Positions 1 through 9,806 of a DNA stretch of 55,067 nucleotides are shown piece by piece. The position numbers and the translations under genes are program-made. Position 1 is the stretch's first letter, and every line of letters starts with the position of its first letter. Under the pieces are notes generated by a model. That model was not told the origin of the DNA. It worked only from the letters and a program-made list of their open reading frames with translations, and searched no databases. Location: contig MVBO01000100.1 of assembly GCA_002261195.1 (NCBI GenBank), forward strand, positions 1-55,067, read 5' to 3'. This DNA comes from Bifiguratus adelaidae. Lineage: Eukaryota; Mucoromycota; Endogonomycetes; Endogonales.

Positions 1-576
1 ATAAGCAAGATGCACGAGCACTTGCAAATTGTTTAGGACTTCAAGGGAAAGGAAAACGTTCTCATTTATCGCGTAAAAGAAGGATGAGAACTACTTTGCG
101 CCTTTCTCGGTGTTCCTGTACCCGATGTGCCCTTTCCTCACACCAATGATACCGCCATGTTTCGAAAGATGATTACTTTATTATCAACGAAAGACAAGGT
201 TGATCAATGGCACGTTTTGGACCGTTGTTGCCGCTGGTGTCGTTGGTGCCATATATCTGGCTCGGAGGCGGTGAAGAAATTTGCGTGTGTATGTAGTATA
301 TCCAATTTTATTGTTGATCCTGGTTCCCCACCATGTCTTCCCAAGCAAATTGCATGTGTCCTATTGTCTCCAACTGGAACTATCTCACCTATTCGATACC
401 TTGCAATACACTTTGTCGTTTCAATCAATTCCCCCTCGCCCCCTTTCTTCTCTCTATCCAATTCCCTGCCTCTCTCTCTCTTCTCTTCCTTTCCCTGCCA
501 AATCCTTCTTTTCCGCATTTGTCCGAAATTGCGCCTTTTCTACGTGTTCGTCTGATATCCACTTTGGACGTCCACC
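1..576. other. 5' flank and pyrimidine-rich leader of the RNF5-like gene
   Basis: I see no convincing gene here; the open frames on both strands are short and low in complexity. From about 420 to 520 the plus strand is a long C/T-rich run, of a kind common in fungal promoters and 5' leaders just before the transcription start. It lies directly upstream of the ATG at 577, which has a good start context (ccaccATGG). A neighbouring gene could end in the first 100 bases, but nothing in the sequence supports that. Confidence 0.5.
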
Positions 577-1580
577 ATGGACGAGACATTTCTGACAGCT
601 CCAGACTCTATGCCTACTCAAGAACCAGCATCAGAGCTACGACAACGACATGTGACGCATACACAAGAAGAAGAACCGGAAGGCGAGACATCGGCTGCTC
701 CACCTGCATCGGCAGCCTCGCTCACGGCTCAAGCAGCATCAGCAGCCTCAGCGGCCGCCACGGCTGCATCGCAGTTCTTTGGTGTACGCAACTCGATGGA
801 AACAAATGGATCGGGTCGACGAGGGAGTGTCAAGGGACCTGATCTTGGTGGTTACTATGAATGTAACATTTGGTAGGTGAATGACCAAGCATGCCTGGCC
901 TGGCACGTCGCTGACCACGATGGCTTCGGTATTTAGCTTTGAAACTGCCACAGATGCCGTAATTACGTTGTGTGGACACTTGTTTTGGTAAGTTTGACGG
1001 GTCCAAGGTGCGAGCAGGCTTATAGAAGACGTTCACCTCCGTCAGTTGGCCATGTTTGCACCAATGGCTGGAACATCAAGCACAGAATCCATTGTGTCCG
1101 GTATGCAAGGCTGGTTGCGGCAAAGACAAGGTCATTCCATTGTATGGAAGAGGTGGAGACAGCAAGGATCCAAGGTGAGTTGAGCGAGCGAGACTCACAC
1201 GGACGGAATGGCCACCTGACATATGGCTAGGGATTCTATTCCTTCGCGACCACCGGGCCAAAGACCGACACCGTTGCGCGATCCTAACCGTCCCGCTCAT
1301 TCCTTCTTTGCCGCTTCTCCTTTTCACGCCCATGGATACGCTGGATCCAACTTTTCCGTTACGGCCGGCTTTGGCTTCTTTCCAGGCCTCTTTGGTGTGC
1401 AATTGGTACGTACATGTTCATTCAGTCGAGGATGAGGATTGCTCATCAAGGCTTGCAATGATGTAGACCTTCCCCCCGCATGGATCCAATCCAGCCATGC
1501 CTACTCAACAACAAGCTTTCCTTTCCCGACTCTTTCTCATGCTTGGATCCCTTGTTCTCATTGCCATACTCCTCTACTAA
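577..1580 (+). CDS. RNF5/RNF185-type RING E3 ubiquitin ligase, tail-anchored in the ER
   Basis: Membrane-bound ubiquitin ligase of the RNF5/RNF185 family, which in other organisms acts in ER-associated degradation. I read five exons: 577-872, 937-987, 1046-1174, 1231-1405 and 1467-1580. The N-terminus is Ala/Ser/Glu-rich and probably disordered. The RING finger then begins at YECNICFETA, continues through TLCGHLFCWPC and ends at CPVCKAGC, giving all the metal ligands. After it come [14 protein letters not shown] and a Gly/Phe-rich stretch ([12 protein letters not shown]), both typical of this family. The last exon ends in a hydrophobic helix ([16 protein letters not shown]) and then stops, which is a C-terminal tail anchor. 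The introns interrupt the RING codons exactly and the phases agree. The stop lies only 24 bp from the stop of the convergent METTL16 gene. The assignment is firm for the family; RNF5 and RNF185 cannot be told apart here. Confidence 0.9.
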
Positions 1581-1604
1581 TAGCCCATTGTACACATTGT
1601 AATT

Positions 1605-3433
1605 TTACATTAAAGCGTGAAGTCGTTCAAGTGCTTGTCGCACATGTTGCCAAAAGGACAAGAACATGGGCCGCGTCATGCCGTGGACCCAATGCATGGT
1701 CATGATGTCGCCCTTGAATTCGATGCGGATCGTCATGGGCTCAGTCTCGGCAGACGGGGTTGACGTACCTCCGCGTCGAGCACGACGGGTCCATGTGTCC
1801 CGGTGTGCCGTGACTTGTATCTTTGTGTCGGATTCGGTGGTGTAGGAGATCTGCAGGGTGTCGAGGAGGTCAAGTAATTGATTTCGTGCTTCTGGGGAAA
1901 CATGGCACTCTACGACGTTACTCTGGGGGTTTAGTTTTCGTAGAAACGGCGCCGATCCCTCCTGCACATGGATGGTTAGGAGACATTGGAGGAATTGGAG
2001 GAATTGACGTGACCGGATACCTACTCTTCTTGCGATCTTGGGACGATCTGGGGAAAAGGACCAGCCAATCACCCATCGGGTCGTCTTGCCTTGCTTTAAA
2101 TCCATGATCACATAATTGCCAATCTAGAGAGGATGAGTTTTTGTGCAAGGCCATAAATGGATCATGCACCTTTTCCTGCTGCAACACGTCGAGAAGATGC
2201 ATCAAAGTCGATTTCAATCCAACCATGGAAGTAAACCATCTAAAAACAAGTGGTTAGGCAGTGCCTAACCAGTGAATCCCTGCACAAAGCTCACCGAACG
2301 CAATCGGTGTACTGTTTACTTTCGTGGATCATGCGCGTAATGAACCCAACTTCACCACCCTCGGTGATCATCTCTGCATCATTTCCCGTACACACCTACA
2401 ATGAATGATCTTGAGCGCTCTATGGATGGATCATGGCAAACTTTTGACTTACAGCGGAAGGGGAAAGGGCCTTGGAGCGCGCCGCTTGCTGAATCTGCTC
2501 ACGGCTGATATAAAATGGCGGATTACACATGCAGAAATCAAATCTAGACATGGTCACTCCTCGTTGCTCAACGCGCTTTAGATTACCTTGTGATCGATAA
2601 ACGAGTCGCTTCTCCTGCTCCTTTGATCGGTAAGGTGATCTTGGGGTCATTGTTTTGGTATAAATGGATGCGGTTCTGCAATTTGTTTCGTTTCACATTA
2701 TCGCTTGCTACTTGCAGCGATGTTTTCGAGATGTCTAAGAGGAGATTTCTCGGTTAGCGGATACCAAGAGACGGCACGGCTTTACCTGTGGCCAGAAAAT
2801 GCCAATTGGGGTACGATGCACATCCCAAAAGCGGGTAGATACATGAAGCGCCAGTGCCGCTACAATGGATGAACAAAGTATCGATCTGCGCCTTGACCTA
2901 CATATCAATGCCCCATACAGGTTCACCCTCCGGAATGCCAATGTCTATTAACAAGGCATGCAACAGTTGGATGTAATTCAACCTAGAACACGCGGTCAAT
3001 AAGAAGCGCGTACAAGTCTTAAGCACGTACCTGTTTGGCACAGGCGGACAAAGCGTATCCAGCGGTATCTCCAGATCCAGATCAAACTCTTTCTTCAAGA
3101 TAGCATATGTCAAAGCTCTGGTCGATCTGTCAAATCCATGGATGATAGAGAGAGATCTAGACTTACCTCACAGCCTTTGGGTCTTGGAAGTTGATATAAG
3201 GTCTGCCGCTGGCATCTTTGCGTACACTAGCTTGTGTCAATAGCCACGCCTAGAAGCACCATGACCTACAATGAACGAAACTCGTCATGAACCTCGGCCA
3301 GCTCGTCAAAGTCATGAAATGAACGCGCGCCGTCACTTTGCGTCGACTCGAACTGGTCTAAGGTATCCGGTGGTTCGAGTAGAGTGTCTCCGTCGTCGCT
3401 GGATAGCTTTTGACGCTTCTTTGCTCGAGGCAT
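1605..3433 (-). CDS. METTL16: METTL16-type U6 snRNA m6A methyltransferase
   Basis: SAM-dependent N6-adenosine methyltransferase of the METTL16 family, which in other organisms methylates U6 snRNA and certain hairpin RNAs. Read on the minus strand from ATG 3433. It opens MPRAKKRQKLSSDDGD, a basic likely nuclear signal. The family's N-terminal RNA-binding module follows (YINFQDPKAVR, then ALTYAILKKEF and LDTLCPPVPNRLNYI). The SAM-binding motif GIDIGTGASCIYPLLG comes next, then the catalytic tetrapeptide in FCMCNPPFY. Later come GGEVGFITRMIHES, WFTSMVGLKS and QGKTTRWVIGWSF, all hallmarks of the methyltransferase fold. The C-terminal part (SNVVECHVSPEARNQLLDLL onward) resembles the vertebrate-conserved-region-like domain. 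Eight or so short introns separate the exons with consistent phases. It shares a promoter of about 100 bp with the divergent acetyltransferase gene. Confidence 0.9.
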
Positions 3434-3532
3434 GGAACACCTCGGACAGTCCTTTTATGGAAGCAACGCGACAAGAACTGCGGACTTCACACTTCGTTTG
3501 TACTTGAACTTTGACGGGTGCGCAAGTTGGAC
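3434..3532. promoter_or_regulatory. Short divergent promoter between METTL16 and the acetyltransferase
   Basis: Only 99 bp separate the ATG of the minus-strand METTL16 gene from the first ATG of the plus-strand acetyltransferase gene, so both must be driven from this interval or from inside each other's leaders. I see no TATA box and no clear binding-site motif. Confidence 0.5.
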
Positions 3533-4138
3533 ATGTCGACACTGCACGCCTTGACAACACCTACGAACAATGACTCTGCCCACACACTCCCGACACTGCG
3601 ATACAAGGGCGGTCCTTTGACCCATAGACCGGCCACGATAGCTGACCTTGACCAACTCTCACGTCTCGAAAGCGAATGTTTTCCCCCCGAGGAAGCAGCG
3701 ACACGCGACCAGATCCTCTACCGCATTAAGACCGTACCACCCGAACTGTTTATTACGACATGGGATAACGATAAACTCGTTGGTTTCGTCAATGGAACAC
3801 TGACCAATAGTCCAGATTTGACCGAAGAATCCATGTCAAGGCACGAATCCAAAGGGAGCACCGTGTGCATTCATTCCGTGTCCGTAGCGCCGGATCTAAG
3901 GCGACAAGGCATCGCGTATACCATGTTGCTCAACTACATCATTGGCATAAAAAATGTACATCGCATGCGACCCACCTATAAGCGGATTGTCCTGCTGGCT
4001 CACGACAATCTCATTCCATTGTATACCAAGGCCGGATTCAAGGTGGATGGTCCAAGTGGTGTGCACCATGGTCCGTTGCCGTGGATTCAATGCTCGATGA
4101 TGTTAGGTGATGGTGGTTGGGCCCACGACGATGAATAG
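3533..4138 (+). CDS. GNAT-family arylalkylamine (serotonin-type) N-acetyltransferase
   Basis: A 201-residue acetyltransferase that transfers acetyl from acetyl-CoA to an amine. The single open frame starts at ATG 3533 (MSTLHALTTP). An upstream GTG in the same frame has no support as a start. LTHRPATIADLDQLSRLE begins the fold, and ECFPPEEAA is a segment typical of AANAT-like enzymes. CIHSVSVAPDLRRQGIAYTML holds the acetyl-CoA-binding loop (RRQGIA). LLAHDNLIPLYTKAGF carries the tyrosine that follows the last core strand in this family. The C-terminus has GPSGVHHGPLPW. The gene is intronless, unlike most of its neighbours. The substrate cannot be read from sequence; polyamine or aromatic amine acetylation is likely by family. 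The gene is divergent from METTL16. Confidence 0.85.
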   Translation: MSTLHALTTPTNNDSAHTLPTLRYKGGPLTHRPATIADLDQLSRLESECFPPEEAATRDQILYRIKTVPPELFITTWDNDKLVGFVNGTLTNSPDLTEESMSRHESKGSTVCIHSVSVAPDLRRQGIAYTMLLNYIIGIKNVHRMRPTYKRIVLLAHDNLIPLYTKAGFKVDGPSGVHHGPLPWIQCSMMLGDGGWAHDDE

Positions 4139-4417
4139 GGGACTCGAACAGCGCTGTCGACACCGTTCAACGCAGCGCCTAGCGCCAGAAAAGGCTGTGC
4201 AAGCGGTTAGCTAGGCAGTAATAGTTGAAAAAGACACGAGTGCGATGTAGAGAGCAAACTCCAATGTATTGCGGTACAAGAACAAAACACAGCAGGCCTT
4301 GTTATGAGTAGTATGCAGACGGCTACAGCAGCGATATCGCGCGTCTTGAGCTCCGGTATCATCCGAAAGAACGACCGTGGGGTCGACATGTGCCAAACTT
4401 GCCCACAAAGGCAAATG
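4139..4417. other. Intergenic, no gene seen
   Basis: Between the acetyltransferase stop and the end of the SDR pseudogene only short overlapping frames occur. A minus-strand frame near 4211-4414 ends in a hydrophobic stretch, but it lies beyond the pseudogene's natural stop and lacks any recognisable motif. Confidence 0.4.
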
Positions 4418-5226
4418 TCACCAAGGCAAGATGTCGCCATTGTAATCGACAAATGTGGCATTGTCATTGAATGTCGCATTGTCTACCACCGCAATAATAC
4501 ATTAAGCAGACTCTGTGGGGTCGATATCACCATAGGGATTTATGTCTGTCTTGATGCGTCCCGGATGGGATGACCATAAAGATGATTTGTAATCTTCATA
4601 ATGGAACGAAATGCCGTATTGACTAAAGAATAGGAAGCAAAGGTGAGCAGTGTCAAACATTTCTAACAAAACTCTCAATCACGCATGTTCAGAGCAGCCT
4701 TGGTGACAAGGTAGCTTGGGCTGATGGCTTTCACCTTGCCATGTTTCATCACTGTGTTTGATCCAAGACCGGAAGAAATTTTGACCATGATGGCGCCGAA
4801 ACTCTTTTCAGAGCAGAGATAAATGCACGAGTCACTTTTTAGACACTGATGACATTTGCATCAAAGTTGTCAACAAAAACTTCTGTCGGATCTGAAAAAG
4901 GTTCTAGGTGAGCTGCACAAGCTATCTACCCTGCTTGATACCCCTCTCGTCCGCCAAAGATATTGGTGGATTAGTCATAATATCAGCATTGTTGATCAAC
5001 ACATCAATGCCCCCAGAACACCACTTGTTCACCTCGGCAATCGCATCACTGATGGTATCTTCCTTGGTAACGTCGAGCTTTATGACGTTGACACCCCAAA
5101 GCTTGCAGATTTTTGGTCGTCGAAGGTGATCGGCAAGTCCAATCACCCGATCTCCGCGAGCATGCTATTGCTTGGCAGTTCCAAGCCAATGCGACGTGAA
5201 ACGCCTGTAATTATGACTGTGACCAT
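4418..5226 (-). pseudogene. Broken short-chain dehydrogenase/reductase (C-factor/sniffer-type SDR)
   Basis: Remains of an SDR oxidoreductase, read on the minus strand from ATG 5226 to the TGA at 4418-4420. Family pieces occur in the right order but in different frames. They are: VIITGVSRRIGLEL (dinucleotide-binding turn), RVIGLADHLRR, VIKLDVTKEDTISDAIAEV, GGIDVLINNADI (the NNAG motif with its Gly changed to Asp), FVDNFDANVISV, VTRAFISAL, VKISSGLGS, SYLVTKAALNM (catalytic Tyr and Lys), HPGRIKTDINPYGDI and finally FVDYNGDILPW before the stop. That ending is typical of C-factor-like SDRs. At least two in-frame stops (one before HARGD, one before KVTRAF) and several frameshifts break it. Introns could account for a few of the breaks but not the internal stops in conserved blocks. 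An intact SDR of another subfamily lies near 36 kb. Confidence 0.8.
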
Positions 5227-5599
5227 GATTTATCACCTTCCATGCTCAACTTCTTGCTCTTATACCCTTTCAACGTGACACCTGGCATTTTACCCGGCTC
5301 GACGGCTCGATATTCCCATTGTTCGCCGCGCATAAACCCAACCTTAACATAAGTGGTTCCTGACATTGCAACGCATGACACTTTGCCCCTGAATCCATCG
5401 AAACAGTATTTATCGCCTTCCCTTCTTCCCCAGCGACAATCATACTTGGCATTCTGCACCTCCATTGCCTACAAATGGCTATCGGCGTAAAGTCCACCTC
5501 CTAGAACAATGGATGAGGACGGTGACGGCAGCAAAATGCATCACGTGATCAGCGTCACTTGTCAAACTGCGTCGCGGTTGTCTCTGCCCGAAAGTTGCC
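5227..5599. other. AP-3 delta upstream region
   Basis: No convincing gene. A minus-strand frame of 84 codons (5211-5465) covers part of it, but I recognise nothing in it and it has no supporting context. The 3' part is the promoter and leader of AP-3 delta and contains a CACGTG palindrome, listed separately. Confidence 0.4.
5539..5548. promoter_or_regulatory. ATCACGTGAT palindrome upstream of AP-3 delta
   Basis: A perfect 10-bp palindrome with a CACGTG core lies 51 bp upstream of the AP-3 delta ATG. TCACGTGA is the classic site of Cbf1-type basic helix-loop-helix factors in fungi. The identical 10-mer lies about the same distance upstream of the TFIIE alpha start (14981-14990). The binding factor is inferred, not shown. 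Confidence 0.5.
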
Positions 5600-8500
5600 A
5601 TGTTTGAGAAGACCTTGACGGACCTCATACGAGGTATCCGGGCAAACAAGCGCAATGAGAGCAAGTATATTGCAGCTTGTCTCCAAGAGATTCGCCAGGA
5701 GGTCAAAAGTTCAGACCCTGACATCAAGTCGAACGCTATCGCCAAGCTGACCTATGTGAGTTGTCACCGCTCCGCGTCGGCTTTTAGCCCTACTCATACG
5801 GTTCAAATAGCTACAAATGCTGGGATATGACATGTCATGGGCAGCTTTTCACGTGGTAGAAGTGATGTCGTCCCCAAAGTTCTTTGTGAAACGAACAGGG
5901 TATCTAGCCGCGGCTCAGTCTTTTCAGCAAAACACTGACGTGCTGATGCTTACGACGAACCTCATACGCAAGGTAATTGGCCGGAGTCTCGAGTTACCGT
6001 GGACGTGAACTGAGGCCGAGTTTTCCTCCATGCAGGATTTAGCGTCAGCGCAACCGTTAGATATCGCGGTGGCTCTCAATGGTCTCTCACATATCGTTAC
6101 GCCGGATCTAGCGCGAGACCTTTCGCAGGATTTGGTGTCTATGCTGACACATTCACGTCCGTACATCCGGAAAAAGGTGGTGTTAATGCTGTACAAAGTC
6201 TTTCTGCGGTTTCCGGAAGCTTTACGACTCAGTTTCCCCAGGCTGAGAGAGAAACTGGAAGATCCCGATCCTTGTAAGTCATTGATAGGTCAACTTTGCT
6301 CCCTACCTTAATCTCACATGCGTGTTATCCTTGAACAGCCGTCGTCTCTGCTGCGGTTAACGTCATTTGTGAACTTTCGCGCAAGAATCCCAAAAACTAT
6401 CTCGCACTTGCACCGCAACTATTCAAACTCCTCACATCTTCTTCCAACAACTGGATGCTTATCAAAATCGTTAAGCTGGTAAGCTTGCCGAAGCATCGGA
6501 GTGCGCGTATGCTAAACTGTCGGGCCTCTCTGTGATCTAGTTCGCTGCTTTGACGCCGTTGGAGCCACGATTAGCCAAGAAATTACTTCCTCCGCTCACC
6601 ACACTCATACAAACAACGCCTGCAATGTCATTACTTTACGAATGTGTGTACACTGTCATTGCAGGCGGTTTTCTCGAGATGAGCGGTGATCAAGGCCCAG
6701 CTTTGGCTGCAATGTGCGCAAACAAGTTGCGTATATTCCTGGAGGATTCTGATCAGAATCGTAAGTTTGGGTCACACATGACACCTGGCTGCTTGCTCAT
6801 TATTGCATGTAGTGAAATACATTGGTTTGCTTGCCTTACATCGCATGCTGCCCGAACACACAAAGTCCGTTGCTGAAAACAGGGACATCATCATTGAATG
6901 CGTCGACGATCCCGATTTCAGTATTCGAATGCGTGCACTGGATCTCATTGTTGGACTGGTATGTTCACAGGTGTTTGCGATCTTGTCAGGATCCTTACCA
7001 TGGGCATAGGTGAATCGCAATAATCTTATTGACATTGTCAAGAAGCTCATGTCGCATCTACTACCCTCCAATACCGGCGACAAGGAAGGTGACGATGCCG
7101 ACGACGAAACTGCCAAGCCGCTCCAGCATCAATCCGTCACGGTCTTGAACGACCCCAATTATCGCCTCGATATCATTCACCGTATTGTTCACATTTGCTC
7201 CCAAAATCAGTATGCCAACATTACGGGATTTGAGTGGTACATGGCCATTCTGGTGGATTTGACCTATATTGCTGGTGTCAACGCTGGAGATTTATTGACG
7301 TCTCAGCTTTTGGATGTCGCTGTGCGTGTAAAGAGCGTCCGCCCTTACGCCGTCAAGATCATGGTAAGCTTTGCGTAGAATATCGACGACACGTGCTCAC
7401 GAAGATCAATTTTTAGAGTGGATTGCTGAATGATCAAGCCTTCTTGGATAAGGCTACGCTTCCCGACTCCAATGCAGAAGTGCTGTATGCCGCTGCATGG
7501 ATCTGTGGCGAGTATTGCAGTTATCTGGAGGACATTCCAGCGACGCTTGAGCGATTGTTGGCCAATGGCGTGACAAAGCTTAGCCCAGCCACTCAAGCGC
7601 TCTATGTCCAAAATATTCTAAAGATCTACGTCTACTGGGTCAGCACTCTGGTTTACCAGTGGGATGCAGAGGTGCAGCAAGAGTTTCTAAACGTTACTCA
7701 AGTGATCAAGGAGAAGATGGAAGCGTTTTGCCGTAGCTTTGACCTAGAAGTTCAAGAAAGGGTAAGTCACCCCTGATCACATGCACAGTTATTGACGTGG
7801 TGTCTTCAGGCATCAAACGCTAGAGAAATCTTTTCGCTCGTCCTGTCACGCATGCAGAATGATGCCAATTTTGCATCAACCAACTCGGCCTTTTTGTCAG
7901 CGCTGTCTACTCTCTTCTTCACGTATGAGCTGAACCCTGTGGCTCCCAAGGCTCAAAGCAAAGTACCTATTCCAGAGGGTTTGGATCTTGATGCTTGGAT
8001 CAACGAACCTCTTCCTGAGAGTGACAAAGAATTGAATCTTGACAATCTGGTGCTGGAAGGGGATGGTAAAAGGAAACATCGCAAGTCAAAGAAGGGCAAA
8101 AAGGGCAAAAAGGCAAAGGCGGAGGAAAGCAGCGAAGAAGATGAAGAGTTGGTAGCTCAGGTGAGTCAATGAGGCATAATGCGTATGATCAAATATTGAC
8201 ATCTTGCTTTAGCGACGCGCCGCCCGCTTGGAACGATTGAAGCTGGACCCCTATTACATTGGAGCCGATACGTCGACGCAGCAGCGACTGCAAAAAGAAA
8301 CTGCGGCAGCCGATATTGACGTTGACTCCATACCAGTGGTGAAACTAAAGCTCGGAGACGTTGACCTCAAGTCCCTCCAGGTTGAGGAACAACGAAAAGC
8401 GAACAAGAAAAGCGGCGGCAAGAAATCCAGCAAGACTACGCGCGTTGTTGCGGACTCAACACCTATTGTGCTGGCTGAAGAAGACATGCCTGATAATGTC

Positions 8501-9706
8501 ACTCTCTCAGGTGGCGAGGAGGAGGCGAAACGGACGTCGAATAAGGTTATCGAACTGCCCAAGAAGTCCAAGAAGGGTGTATTCGACTCGGATTACAGCG
8601 ACCTCGGTGCTGTTGATCTTTCATCTCCTCTCCGGGAAGACGAGCAATTCCCCAATGTACGCGCATATGCCAGTCCCGAAGAATCTCGAAGGCAGGAAGA
8701 AGAAAAAATCCGATTGCAACGACTGGCAGAACTGCAATACACAGGCGAAGACGTAGCAATAACGAGAAAACCCAAGAAGATCAAGAAATCATCCAAAAAC
8801 AATGGCACGACCACGGCTGATGGTGCCAAGAAGACCAAAAAGGTCAAGAGGAAGAGCACGTCTGAAACCTTGGAAAGCCCAGCAGCCGCCTATCCCAGTT
8901 TAGATGAATCCCCTGGCAAGAAGAGCACCACAAGGAATGGCAATGATCGTTCCTTTGTGAGCGAACGACTCCAGGCCTTTGCGGATGACAACTTGACCAT
9001 TTCATACGAACTGAGCCTTGATGCTCCAAGCGCAAGCGACATTTGCATTGTTTGCGCCCTTCAAGTCTTAAACGCTTCCAAGAGCATCCTCAAAGGAGTT
9101 CGCTTCAACTTTCCTCAATCTTTTGATTTTCAAGTGGTGAAAGGTTCAGCAAGTCCCACGGGCGCTTCAGACCTTTCTCTCGATGACGATGTGCAACCCG
9201 GTGCCAGTGGAGACTTGATTGCAAAATTCAAAGTCTCGGGTAATCCACGCATCGGGTTATGCATTCGTGGTGATGTTCGCTATTCTACAAACGCCGCCAA
9301 GAAATCTAATATTGAAATACCCATACCCGTCTCTATGTTCATGACGCCGATACCCCGACTGGAACCTCAAGCATTTGCCGATCTCCTGACGAATACAGAC
9401 GAGTTTGCTTACGCTGGCGCAACGCAATTCCCCATCAAATCCGTCAATCAAGCGAGTACCGAAGACGCACTTCGACAGGCGCTGCAAACCGTGACGCAAC
9501 TGACGCGCCTACAAATCGTGGAAATCGTCCCTGGTGCAGCCTCTCTTTACGGCCAAACCTGTCAAGATTACAAAGTCGCCGGCCTGGTCAAGTACAGTGC
9601 TGGGAGCGATGACGGTGGACTTACTATGAATTTGGATCTTAAATGTAGTGATGAGGACTTTTTGAAAGGACTCATCAGGGAAGTAGAGGAAGCGTTCTTT
9701 GCCTAG
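5600..9706 (+). CDS. APL5: AP-3 adaptor complex, delta subunit
   Basis: Large delta chain of the AP-3 clathrin-associated adaptor, which sorts cargo from Golgi or endosomes to vacuole and lysosome-related organelles. It starts MFEKTLTDLIRGIRANKR, the typical beginning of delta adaptins. A long HEAT-like alpha solenoid follows, with family landmarks such as GYDMSWAAFHVVEVMSS, KRTGYLAAAQSF, LNGLSHIVTPDLARDL, YIRKKVVLMLYKVF and NNWMLIKIVKLFA. After the trunk come Lys- and Glu-rich hinge segments (around 8065-8150 and 8400-8900), then a folded C-terminal ear-like domain ending in EVEEAFFA. About nine short introns interrupt the gene and the frames join well, for example QRRAARLERLKLDPYYIG across 8160-8215. 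The next gene starts 100 bp downstream on the same strand. Identification is secure. Confidence 0.93.
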
Positions 9707-9806
9707 ATCAAATGTAAAGCTTCAGTTCAAAAGCAAGAGACGCGTCAAAATCACGATTTCCAGATTTGGGGTTGAAGCGCGTGCCTTGCTTTTGTCGGTT
9801 ATAACG

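Noticed and set aside
204-518. Minus-strand ORF rich in Arg/Glu
   Set aside because: It is the reverse of a C/T-rich leader; such low-complexity purine runs make charged frames by chance.
3365-3385. GGTTCGAGT, like a tRNA B box
   Set aside because: It lies inside the METTL16 coding sequence with no A box or cloverleaf around it.
5211-5465. 84-codon minus-strand ORF between the SDR pseudogene and AP-3 delta
   Set aside because: It overlaps the pseudogene start in another frame and I recognise nothing in it; it could be an unrelated remnant but cannot be supported.
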